From Desulfobacterales bacterium (GTDB lineage Bacteria > Desulfobacterota > Desulfobacteria > Desulfobacterales > Desulfobacteraceae): 17,539 bases of DNA. Below are positions 8,936-15,469 of the stretch, piece after piece. The stretch covers positions 1-17,539 of the forward strand of contig JAKSAU010000796.1 of the NCBI GenBank assembly GCA_022361535.1, written 5' to 3'. Made by a program: the position numbers and the translations under genes. The notes under the pieces were generated by a model that was given only the letters and a program-made list of their open reading frames with translations, was not told the DNA's origin and did not search any database. Positions within the stretch are counted from its first letter, which is position 1. Every line of letters starts with the position of its first letter.

Positions 8936-8947
8936 GGACCTTCTCCT

Positions 8948-9640
8948 TTATACGAATTTACCCACGTCATTGATTGCTTTTGAATCAACTTCGTCAAATG
9001 TCTTCATGGATTTTGAATAGATATCGAACATTCTTTGATAATCAATCATTTTAACCATCTCTTCCACGACCCGAACATTGGACTGCTCCAGAGCACCTGC
9101 TTCAACTTTAATCTGGTCCGGAACAATTTCATCGCCGGCATCACCTGTGTAAGAAAAGAGGTTATCCCCGCTTTTTTCCAATTTATCCAAATCCTCAAAC
9201 GTGACCACATCCAGGGCATCAAGGATTTCGTTGTCCACTAAAATCTGGCCGGTTTCATCGATATCAACAGAGACATTATCATCCCTTGTATCAATAAAAA
9301 TTGCCCCTCCCTGGCCAAAAACCGGATTCCCGCTTTTATCCACCAGGATGCCTTGGCTATTCAAAGAAAAATTACCGTTCCGTGTATATCGAATGCCGTC
9401 CGGGGTATCTACTTTAAAGAACCCTTCAGAACCTAAGGCTACATCAAGAGGATTATTTGTCTGCACCAGGTCGCCCTGGCTGTAATCTCTGTCCACCCGG
9501 GCCTTGAACTCTTTATCAAAACTGACCACGTCTTTTTTAAATCCGACTGTGGTTGCGTTGGCCAGATGGTTAGATACTGCTTCAAGCTTTCGTTCCTGCC
9601 GCAATCCCCCCTGGGTTGGTCTTGTCATTTCAAGAATCAT
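8948..9640 (-). CDS. flgF: Flagellar proximal rod protein FlgF
   Basis: FlgF is a proximal rod subunit. The 230-residue product carries the rod/hook N-terminal motif (KLEAVSNHLANATTVGFKKD), the basal-body middle motif (ALGSEGFFKV), and the C-terminal SNVRVVEEMVKMIDYQRMF that pairs with it. It is first in the flgFGAHIJ operon and lies downstream of the sigma-54 promoter. AAGGAG is 11 bases before the ATG, a little far. An out-of-frame ATG (stopping after five codons) lies between them and could damp initiation. No other in-frame start exists after the upstream TAA. Confidence 0.93.
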   Translation of the reverse strand: MILEMTRPTQGGLRQERKLEAVSNHLANATTVGFKKDVVSFDKEFKARVDRDYSQGDLVQTNNPLDVALGSEGFFKVDTPDGIRYTRNGNFSLNSQGILVDKSGNPVFGQGGAIFIDTRDDNVSVDIDETGQILVDNEILDALDVVTFEDLDKLEKSGDNLFSYTGDAGDEIVPDQIKVEAGALEQSNVRVVEEMVKMIDYQRMFDIYSKSMKTFDEVDSKAINDVGKFV

Positions 9641-9703
9641 TGGGCATTCAACTCCTTTTTAATTCTGCCGATTGGATACCGGCATGTTTGCATTTATAAA
9701 CTA

Positions 9704-9719
9704 TGCAATTCAGATGCCA
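9704..9719 (-). promoter_or_regulatory. Sigma-54 (-24/-12) promoter for flgFGAHIJ
   Basis: The minus strand reads TGGCATCTGAATTGCA, matching TGGCAC-N5-TTGC with the correct 10-base gap between GG and GC. The predicted start is near 9693, about 53 bases before the flgF ATG at 9640. Its position directly upstream of the first gene of a flagellar operon supports a real site. Confidence 0.8.
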
Positions 9720-10020
9720 TTTTTCTTTTTCTTATGCTGACAGACCCTATATAGCCTATAATTTAAGGGGATCTTGCAATAATTAGCTTTATTTTGCTAT
9801 CATAGAGAACAAACAAAAGCTGACTCAACGCCAAAAGACTGACAGTTAGCACCTGAAATCTTGACAGACCCAGAAATTTTTTCCCATCGGCCTTATGCAT
9901 TTTAAGGCACCATTTAATTGCCATGCCAAGATATCAAAGCAGTGGGTTAAATCCGTGAGCAGCACAGTTTCAATAGGCCATAGAACCAGGGCAAAGACCT
10001 ATTTATAGATAAATTAAAGG
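9720..10020. other. Intergenic region upstream of the flgF promoter
   Basis: No gene is visible here on either strand. The stretch is AT-rich. It holds a direct repeat CCTATA (twice, 9 bases apart, near 9746-9760) and a loose TAGC/GCTA inverted repeat near 9785-9799. It would be the natural place for enhancer sites of an NtrC-like activator of the flgF promoter. A TTGACA near 9860 lacks a matching -10 element at the right distance. Confidence 0.5.
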
Positions 10021-10040
10021 AAAATATGCTTGCATATTTT
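10021..10040. repeat. Perfect 9-bp inverted repeat
   Basis: AAAATATGC and GCATATTTT flank a 2-base centre (TT), making an almost continuous 20-base dyad. It is 76 bases upstream of the zinc-ribbon start. The symmetry and tight centre look more like a dimeric protein operator than an RNA hairpin, but no cognate protein can be named. Confidence 0.6.
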
Positions 10041-10056
10041 AAGGATAAAGGATAAG

Positions 10057-10094
10057 TCCGAACTACTTCGGAACTGTTTGAATTCGGATCCGAA
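10057..10094 (+). promoter_or_regulatory. Cluster of four TCCGAA/TTCGGA half-sites in the leader of the zinc-ribbon gene
   Basis: Four copies of one hexamer occur in 38 bases: TCCGAA at 10057, TTCGGA at 10067, TTCGGA at 10083 and TCCGAA at 10089. The first pair makes a 6-bp hairpin with a CTAC loop; the second pair is a 12-base palindrome. In RNA the copies can pair in alternative ways, ending about 10 bases before the Shine-Dalgarno AAAAAGGA. This suggests either an operator or a translational control structure for the 10116 gene. Confidence 0.5.
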
Positions 10095-10115
10095 ATCAAC
10101 TTAAAAAGGAAGAAC

Positions 10116-10343
10116 ATGACAGACGACTCTATTTATCCAGGGCCTTCCACTCCAGCTGAGACTATGATTCAGGGCGACAGCAAACAAAAACAGCCGACTC
10201 CTGAGCTCAAAGATTATTATTGCCCTTATTGCGGGTACAAATTATTCCGCGGTAGTGTCAATGAATTCAAGATGGTCTGTATGGAGTGCAACCGACTGGT
10301 AGACAGCAAGGATTCGGAAAATTCCGTTCCGGAAACCGAATAA
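10116..10343 (+). CDS. Small four-cysteine zinc-ribbon protein, Com-like
   Basis: This 75-residue protein is the only plus-strand gene. Cysteines at 36, 39, 55 and 58 form a CPYCG-x14-CMEC zinc ribbon, with KLFRG right after the first knuckle. That layout resembles phage Mu Com (CxxCgkLLfkg...kCprC), a small zinc protein that binds mRNA to activate translation; the likeness is short and could be generic. The N-terminal 30 and C-terminal 15 residues are polar and probably disordered. AAAAAGGAAGAAC gives a good ribosome-binding site. It lies divergent from flgF and convergent with the fliK/flhB-like operon, so it is its own transcription unit. A role in flagellar control is only suggested by location. 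Confidence 0.75.
   Translation: MTDDSIYPGPSTPAETMIQGDSKQKQPTPELKDYYCPYCGYKLFRGSVNEFKMVCMECNRLVDSKDSENSVPETE
10312..10341 (+). terminator. Hairpin overlapping the end of the zinc-ribbon gene
   Basis: ATTCGG at 10312-10317 pairs with CCGAAT at 10336-10341, and inner GGAA/TTCC segments could extend it. It spans the stop codon and is followed only by AATTTAAG, so it is a poor intrinsic terminator. It repeats the TTCGGA hexamer of the leader. Confidence 0.25.
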
Positions 10344-10400
10344 TTTAAGCCTTACATTTTTAACTATTGCCAACCGGAAAACAGATTAATTTGCTTGAAA

Positions 10401-10433
10401 TCAAGGCACCTTATTTTAAAGGTTAAACCTTGA
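10401..10433 (-). terminator. Possible terminator hairpin between convergent genes
   Basis: On the minus strand TCAAGG pairs with CCTTGA (6 bp), with an inner CCTT/AAGG stem. It lies about 95 bases beyond the FlhB-like stop, in the convergent gap. The T-tract is weak (ATTTC), so termination may be Rho-assisted. Confidence 0.3.
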
Positions 10434-10453
10434 AAGTTTATTGCAGGTATATG

Positions 10454-10483
10454 CTTGAAGCTTTGCAAAACAAGGCTTTCAAG
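10454..10483. repeat. Inverted repeat in the convergent intergenic gap
   Basis: CTTGAAGC and GCTTTCAAG form an 8-bp stem with one bulged base and a 13-base loop. It sits 45 bases downstream of the FlhB-like gene and may serve as a 3' end structure for its message. No T-run follows on either strand. Confidence 0.35.
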
Positions 10484-10527
10484 AAATATAGATTTCGTGC
10501 ATAGTCACCACTCTGGTTAGACATGGA

Positions 10528-10800
10528 TCAGGTTTTACCGGCATTTGCTGAATAAACAAACGCCAGTAGTTCGGCCACGGCTACATAAATCTCAGAAGGG
10601 ATCTCCTGGTCTATCTCAAGGGAGGCCAACACCTCAACCAGGTCAGGATCATCCTTTACCGGTATACCATGTGCTTCGGCAAGGGCAATTATGTTTTCAG
10701 CTATCTTGCCCTGCCCTTTTGCTGTTACTTTAGGAGCCTCATCGCGTTCCCGGTCATACCTGAGTGCAACTGCTTTCTTTATCTCTTTTTTAGATGCCAT
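10528..10800 (-). CDS. FlhB C-terminal-domain homologue (stand-alone, FlhX/YlqH type)
   Basis: The 90-residue protein corresponds to the cytoplasmic C-domain of FlhB, which switches export substrate specificity together with FliK. The match is clear: KAVALRYDRERDEAPKVTAKGQG, then HGIPVKDDPDLVEVLASLEI and EIPSEIYVAVAELLAFVY. It has no membrane helices. The autocleavage motif NPTH, which precedes VALRYD in full FlhB, is absent (KEIKKAVALRYD), so it would resemble only the free C-terminal fragment. Such short paralogues can partly replace the FlhB C-domain in other bacteria. It follows fliK by 2 bases, which fits a shared function. Confidence 0.88.
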   Translation of the reverse strand: MASKKEIKKAVALRYDRERDEAPKVTAKGQGKIAENIIALAEAHGIPVKDDPDLVEVLASLEIDQEIPSEIYVAVAELLAFVYSANAGKT

Positions 10801-10802
10801 GA

Positions 10803-11891
10803 TTACACCACCACATCCAAACCGGAATTACTACCGGCATCACTTGTACCGTTTCCGGCCATGGCTTTGACTAATGCAGTAGGTGCAAGAGATTTAGACT
10901 CCCCTACCCGGCAGTCGATTTTACGGGCCTGGTATTCAATATCAGACAGGCGCTCTTTAAGTTGCGGGACCAAACTTCGCATATAGTCGCATGTTTCTTG
11001 ATTTTCCAGCAGGAATCTGCCCGAAACCGATTTATCCAGGATAGAAAAATCCGCACGGATAGCGCCTAAAGCACTCATGTTCATTAAGAATGATATCCGA
11101 ATAACCTTTTTATCTTCGTTTTCTGTCCCTTTTTTTCCCGCATCTATTAGTATCTGGCCGAACTCAAATTGTTCATTGGTCCAAATGGGGAACGGGAGCA
11201 AAAAACGATTCGAGTCTCCAGTCTGGGTATTCAGTTGCTGAAAACTTTCAAGCGCATTGGCAATTCCCCTCATTGTCTGGCTCTTTGCACTGTCGTCGCT
11301 CTCCATGGAAATTAGATTTAAAACTGCGGCCTTTAAGTCCTGGCTGGCAAGATTTTCCATTGCAGGTTTCAACACACTCCTGTCTGGAGTTGCCACAGTA
11401 TTTCCGATTTTCTTTTCCAGGATCAGGCCCAAATTCTCTAAAATCCGAGGTAAAAACTGGTCATCCCTCTGGCCGGATTTTAAAGAAAGCGTCGTAAGAA
11501 TTTCCTGCAGTGCCGGTTCTTTGGTGGAGCCCAGGTCAGGAAAAGCTTGAGCGATTTTTGAAAAGAAAAGAGCCGGGGACAGTGTTTGTCCGGCTTGGGC
11601 TGCACTGCTTCCTGCTGCTCCCTGTGGCAGGGGGACAACGGGTTTTAAAAGAATGCTGCCCTTATCCCGGGTGACCTGTAATGCTATTTCCATACCCGGT
11701 TTTAATGGCAGATCGGTTTGAGCAGTCACCTTTTGGCCGGATAAAAGCAGCATTGCCTTGCCTGGCGATACCAGGTCCAGCACTTTTGCATTTACAGTTT
11801 GTCCGGTTTTTAAATTCAGAAGAGACCAGGAAGGCTCTCCGTCTTTGCTAAGAAGAATATCAGCAGAAGAGATGGGTAAACCGGGTATCAT
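10803..11891 (-). CDS. fliK: FliK-like flagellar hook-length control protein
   Basis: FliK measures hook length and triggers the FlhB switch. The N-terminal 85 residues are a beta-rich region (LLNLKTGQTVNAKVLDLVSPGKAMLLL, LPLKPGMEIALQV). The middle (about 90-245) is variable and helical. The C-terminal region (about 245-345) follows the FliK C-domain pattern: FPIWTNEQFEFGQI, then ISFLMNMSALGAIRADFSI and FLLENQETCDYMRSLVPQLKERL. The start codon directly abuts the stop of the upstream gene, so translation is probably coupled. Sequence identity in this family is low; the adjacent FlhB-like gene strengthens the call. Confidence 0.75.
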   Translation of the reverse strand: MIPGLPISSADILLSKDGEPSWSLLNLKTGQTVNAKVLDLVSPGKAMLLLSGQKVTAQTDLPLKPGMEIALQVTRDKGSILLKPVVPLPQGAAGSSAAQAGQTLSPALFFSKIAQAFPDLGSTKEPALQEILTTLSLKSGQRDDQFLPRILENLGLILEKKIGNTVATPDRSVLKPAMENLASQDLKAAVLNLISMESDDSAKSQTMRGIANALESFQQLNTQTGDSNRFLLPFPIWTNEQFEFGQILIDAGKKGTENEDKKVIRISFLMNMSALGAIRADFSILDKSVSGRFLLENQETCDYMRSLVPQLKERLSDIEYQARKIDCRVGESKSLAPTALVKAMAGNGTSDAGSNSGLDVVV

Positions 11892-12503
11892 CTAAGTTTG
11901 CTCCATTGCAATAAACTTTTCTTTGAGGTCAATAACAAGTTGAACCTCCCCTTTGGGAATAGAAAGCCTTTCTGCAATGGTATCAATATCCACTTGCTTG
12001 TAGTACAGGTCAATGATCTGGTTCTGCTGGTCCAGGACATCCGGTTCTTGCTGCAGGGATGAAGCAGGAGCTATTTCAGGCCGGGAACGCCTGATCTCAT
12101 ATTGCTGCTCCTCAAGCTGTTTATGAAGAGTATTCGCTCGTGACAACAACAAATTCATACTGATCATCTTCGAATCCAGGGCCTGGTTAAGATCCCTGGT
12201 CAGCTTCTTTTTTTCCCTGATCAACTTGTCAAAGTCGAGCGCAGCCTCTCGTGAGGCTTCTAACAAGGGTTCAAGCATTTGAGAAACTTCGGCCACAGCC
12301 TCTCTGGCAGCATCCCGGGCTTCTTGCCTGACGATCTGGGCAATCTCTTCAGGATCTGGCCCGGAAACCTCGTTACCTTCGGCTCCATAGCCCGTATTTA
12401 TTCGGTTTACCCGCTTTACAAATAAGAAAAGTAGAAAGATCAAGAACAGATCTATGATAAATAACAGTGCAACCAGAAATTCAAGTGAGATTGACGGCAT
12501 CAT
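11892..12503 (-). CDS. DUF2802-like single-pass membrane protein
   Basis: The 203-residue protein has one N-terminal membrane helix (about residues 8-30) followed by basic KRVNR. It then has a long acidic and helical region with coiled-coil character (about 50-145). The C-terminal segment is helix-turn-helix-like: IDLYYKQVDIDTIAERLSIP then KGEVQLVIDLKEKF. This last pattern (repeat unit, 'IA..L.IP.GEV.L.I.L') is that of DUF2802 proteins encoded in flagellar and chemotaxis clusters. Function is unknown. Its ATG overlaps the stop of the 100-residue gene by 4 bases, so it is translationally coupled. The C-terminal module may bind a partner rather than DNA, since the protein is membrane anchored. 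Confidence 0.7.
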   Translation of the reverse strand: MMPSISLEFLVALLFIIDLFLIFLLFLFVKRVNRINTGYGAEGNEVSGPDPEEIAQIVRQEARDAAREAVAEVSQMLEPLLEASREAALDFDKLIREKKKLTRDLNQALDSKMISMNLLLSRANTLHKQLEEQQYEIRRSRPEIAPASSLQQEPDVLDQQNQIIDLYYKQVDIDTIAERLSIPKGEVQLVIDLKEKFIAMEQT

Positions 12504-12802
12504 GCGGTAGTATCCAGCAGCCGACCTGTTGCCTCGGGATCCAGGGCTAATTCTTCTTCCTTTTTCCGTTTTTTGGCAAGTTGCTCTTTTGGGGCCTTCT
12601 GCCGCTCTTCTTTTTCCTTTTTCTGCTTTAAAGCATCCGATTCTTCACCGCCCTGCACGGTTGTATTCTCAACGACCTGCTGGGCCTGTTGCTGAGCAGC
12701 AGCCTGATCCGGAGCCGGTTTGGGCGAATGGGCCTGCTGGCTGAGCTCCTGGGCGATACCGGATTGCTGTAGAATCTGGTTATGTCCGGGAACAGTCGTC
12801 AT
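12500..12802 (-). CDS. Small Lys/Glu-rich protein, unknown function
   Basis: I do not recognise this 100-residue protein. The N-terminal 50 residues are Gln/Ala-rich (PAPDQAAAQQQAQQVVENT). Residues about 58-86 are a charged Lys/Glu helix (ALKQKKEKEERQKAPKEQL). The protein ends in DPEATGRLLDTTA, a short hydrophobic tail. There is no signal peptide or membrane helix. AAAGGTGGAG lies directly before the ATG, and the gene is 12 bases from the one upstream and overlaps the one downstream, so it is a genuine operon member. A small cytoplasmic accessory protein for one of its membrane-anchored neighbours is one possibility. Confidence 0.7.
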   Translation of the reverse strand: MTTVPGHNQILQQSGIAQELSQQAHSPKPAPDQAAAQQQAQQVVENTTVQGGEESDALKQKKEKEERQKAPKEQLAKKRKKEEELALDPEATGRLLDTTA

Positions 12803-12814
12803 ACTCCACCTTTA

Positions 12815-14683
12815 TCAACTCGTTCTAAAGGTTTTAAAGCTGATCTTTTCAATATAATGGGGAGGTAATACTTTTTTGAGCGAGCTCTCCACCCCCCATA
12901 TCAGATCCGCTTCTGTTACCTCGTTTCTCTTTTCAGATACCAGGCTTGTCCTTATGGACCCGTAAATTAAATCCCGGTAAAAGGAAAGATTACTATTAAT
13001 TTCATGATATGCCCTTTGATCGGAATAATCAATAGAGATATCCGCATACACGTATGTGAACGCTTTGCTCAAGTCAGAAGCCAGGATGACAAAATCCGCC
13101 AGAACAATGGTTCCAGACTGCCTGGTGGAAGGTATAACCGGCTCTTCAATTGTTACGGTAGCCACATCGATCTCCCGTACCAGATCCAGTTCAGTTAATG
13201 GGACAGATTCACCTTCGGGCATTTGGACAGGTTTTCCTGAAAAGAACATAAAATAACTTAAAGGAACTGAAATTCCCATAACCAGTAGAACCGAAGCCGC
13301 AGCAAGAACCACTTTATTTTTTAAAAGCGCCTTGATCTTTTCTACTTTTGAATCGCCTTCGGGTTCGTCAGTATCATCAGTGCTCTCTTCTTGACCACCT
13401 TCCAGAACTACCTGGTCGGTATCTTCAGCCTCAAAGCTGTCTTCCTCGCTGTCGATGATATCATCAACATCAAAATCATCTTCCATCTCAAAATCGGTAT
13501 CTTCCCCCATAAGGTCGCCCAAGACATCTTCGTCCTCCTGGTCTGCGGCCATTAACAAGGTGTCGATATCATCCTGAGAGATAAGGATATCGTCATCATC
13601 ATCCAGAAAATCATCTTCATCGTCTGACTCCTGGAGCAAGGCGTCAATATCCTCCTGTGTAACGTCATCATCCGGACCATCTTCTAAGTCTATATTCAGA
13701 TCGCTATCATCTGAATCAAGCATCTGGTCCAAATCCTCATCCAATTCGTCTGTCAATGAAGAATCCAGATCAACGCCAATATCAGGATCTACTCCCAAGT
13801 CTCCGGCATCTGTCTCATCAGGTACTTCTGCTCCAAGATCAACAACATCTTCTTCAGGCTCAGGCTGGTCTGCAGCAGCCTGAATCAGTGCATCCATTGT
13901 TTCTTGAGTCATCAGGCAGTCTGCCACTTCCGTTGCATCTGATTCATCTATCGGATCATCAAAGGGGTCGGGGTCACCGGCATCACTACTTGTCTCCCCA
14001 GCTTCCGGCTCTGTGTCATCTTGTTCCAATTCTTCTTCCAAATCTGCAACCACATCCTGTGAATCTTCCGAACTACCAGCTGTCTCAATCTCTTGTGCCG
14101 GTTCCGAAACAGGCTCCCGGGTGCTGCTGTCATCTGAAGCATCATCGTCCCCATTACCCATAAGGTCCTGGATATCATCCATTGAGATCAACTCATCATC
14201 TTCCTCAAAATCTTCTTCGCTTTCATCTTCTGCAGGGTTCATCAGCCGGTCAATATCATCCTGGGAGATCAGCTCAAGATCGTCGTCGTCTTCATCAGCG
14301 TCTGGGGTACCACCGCCCATGAGGCTGTCAATATCATCCTGGGACAGTTCCCCACCGTCATCTTCATCTTCTTCATCGTCATCAAGGGAATTGCTCATAA
14401 GACTATCTATATCATCCTGGGATAACTCTCCGCTACTGTCTTCCTCAACAGGATCCTCTGCACTCGCTGCATCATCATCGGTCGGATCTACATCCAGGGT
14501 TGTACCGTTGAGCAAATTATCAATGTCATCCTGCGATAAATCTCCGAGATCATCCAAGTCAGGATCATCTGCTCCACCTGCATCAATCTGCTCCTCAGCT
14601 TCTTCAATGGAAGATGCATCCAGGAGTTTGTCAATATCATCCTGGGAAATTAAGCTTTCTTCTTCTAATGTTGGATCAGCCAT
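12815..14683 (-). CDS. Membrane protein with nine FliM N-terminus-like docking motifs and a FliL-like periplasmic domain
   Basis: The 622-residue protein has three parts. Residues 1 to about 440 are extremely rich in Asp and Glu and contain nine copies of a motif with consensus SQDDIDxLL/M (starts at residues 13, 50, 88, 114, 140, 167, 259, 342, 369). This is the FliM N-terminal (EIDALL) peptide that binds CheY-P in chemotaxis and FlhG in some species. Residues about 446-457 are basic (KVEKIKALLKNK), then one membrane helix at about 458-480, so the array should face the cytoplasm. Residues about 525-622 resemble FliL: YVYADISIDY, LSFYRDLIYGSI and the end PPHYIEKISFKTFRTS. AGGGGG precedes the ATG, 15 bases after fliA. 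No full-length relative is known to me; a multivalent anchor for FlhG, CheY-P or C-ring parts is my inference. Confidence 0.85.
   Translation of the reverse strand: MADPTLEEESLISQDDIDKLLDASSIEEAEEQIDAGGADDPDLDDLGDLSQDDIDNLLNGTTLDVDPTDDDAASAEDPVEEDSSGELSQDDIDSLMSNSLDDDEEDEDDGGELSQDDIDSLMGGGTPDADEDDDDLELISQDDIDRLMNPAEDESEEDFEEDDELISMDDIQDLMGNGDDDASDDSSTREPVSEPAQEIETAGSSEDSQDVVADLEEELEQDDTEPEAGETSSDAGDPDPFDDPIDESDATEVADCLMTQETMDALIQAAADQPEPEEDVVDLGAEVPDETDAGDLGVDPDIGVDLDSSLTDELDEDLDQMLDSDDSDLNIDLEDGPDDDVTQEDIDALLQESDDEDDFLDDDDDILISQDDIDTLLMAADQEDEDVLGDLMGEDTDFEMEDDFDVDDIIDSEEDSFEAEDTDQVVLEGGQEESTDDTDEPEGDSKVEKIKALLKNKVVLAAASVLLVMGISVPLSYFMFFSGKPVQMPEGESVPLTELDLVREIDVATVTIEEPVIPSTRQSGTIVLADFVILASDLSKAFTYVYADISIDYSDQRAYHEINSNLSFYRDLIYGSIRTSLVSEKRNEVTEADLIWGVESSLKKVLPPHYIEKISFKTFRTS
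13553..14647 (-). repeat. Nine-copy coding repeat of the FliM-like docking motif
   Basis: The copies share the plus-strand core TCAATATCATCCTG or close variants. Spacing between motif starts is 37, 38, 26, 26, 27, 92, 83 and 27 residues, so a unit of about 26-27 residues recurs. Seven copies are near identical in protein; the sixth (SMDDIQDLM) and seventh (TQETMDALI) are diverged. The long spacers around copy seven may hold decayed units such as DEDLDQMLD near residue 316. Confidence 0.9.
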
Positions 14684-14698
14684 GATGCCCCCTGTTAA

Positions 14699-15445
14699 TT
14701 ATCTTCCGTATGTTTCCAGTCTGGCCTTTAATTTTATCAGAACCGCCGTATGTATTTGACAGATCCGGGATTCGGTCAGGGACAACACCTCACCGATCTC
14801 CTTTAAGGTCAATTCTTCATAATAATAAAGTGAAACAACAATCTGTTCTTTTTCAGTCAGCGTTTTAATGGTCTCGGCAAGGACGTGTTTGAGTTCGGCC
14901 CTGTCAAACTCATCGGAAGGTGTGGTATCTCCCTTTACTCCGGCCTGAAAACGGGTTTGCGAATAGGTGTCGTTCTTTTTTGTTTTTATAAATTCATCCA
15001 GGCTGAGAACTGCAGCACCGTGGATATCTGTCAACATGTTATGATAGGTTTCCAGATCCACACCAAGTCCTTCGCAGATTTCCTCATCATCTGCAGGACC
15101 ACCTTTTTCATCTTCAATCTGTTTGGTGATCCGGCTAATGTCCTGAATTTTTTTACGCATGGATCTCGAATAGGTATCCATGCTTCGCAACTCGTCCAGG
15201 ATTGCCCCTTTGATACGATACTGGGCATAGGTTTTCAGACTCACATGCTTGCCCGGATCAAACTTATCCACAGCATCGATGAGTCCGAGGGACCCTGCCG
15301 ACATTAACTCGTCAAAAAGTACGCTTGACGGAAGTCGCATGGAAAACCGGGAAGCGATGTGCCGAACCAGGTAAGCATATTCCACTATACTTTCCTGACG
15401 CCAGGCTTCTCTGACTTTCCCCTCTTGTTTCTGCTGTTTTTTCAT
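14699..15445 (-). CDS. fliA: RNA polymerase sigma-28 factor FliA
   Basis: FliA directs transcription of late flagellar genes. The 248-residue protein has the sigma-70 family regions in order. Region 2 spans about residues 22-90 (LPSSVLFDELMSAGSLGLIDA, then YAQYRIKGAILDELRSMD), region 3 about 95-155, and region 4 about 195-245 (LTEKEQIVVSLYYYEELTLK, EIGEVLSLTESRICQIHT). Conserved FliA/WhiG features, including RIKGAILDELR, are present. It follows flhG by 24 bases, as in many flhA-flhF-flhG-fliA operons. The ribosome-binding site is weak (AAAGAG close to the ATG). Its usual antagonist FlgM is not seen in this window. Confidence 0.96.
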   Translation of the reverse strand: MKKQQKQEGKVREAWRQESIVEYAYLVRHIASRFSMRLPSSVLFDELMSAGSLGLIDAVDKFDPGKHVSLKTYAQYRIKGAILDELRSMDTYSRSMRKKIQDISRITKQIEDEKGGPADDEEICEGLGVDLETYHNMLTDIHGAAVLSLDEFIKTKKNDTYSQTRFQAGVKGDTTPSDEFDRAELKHVLAETIKTLTEKEQIVVSLYYYEELTLKEIGEVLSLTESRICQIHTAVLIKLKARLETYGR

Positions 15446-15469
15446 CTCTTTTTTAAAGGGTTCCTTAAA

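Noticed and set aside
9906..9921. GGCAC...TTGC on the plus strand, sigma-54-like, toward the zinc-ribbon gene
   Set aside because: The gap between GG and GC is 12 bases, not 10; this spacing is not functional for sigma-54.
13760..14160. Possible coding-frame break in the acidic protein because of long spacers around motif seven
   Set aside because: The frame is continuous and acidic composition persists; the spacing change is better explained by diverged repeats than by a frameshift.
14013..14759. 248-codon Ser-rich plus-strand frame
   Set aside because: It is the antisense of the Asp/Glu repeat region; Ser runs arise from reverse-complemented GAT/GAA codons. No ribosome-binding site.
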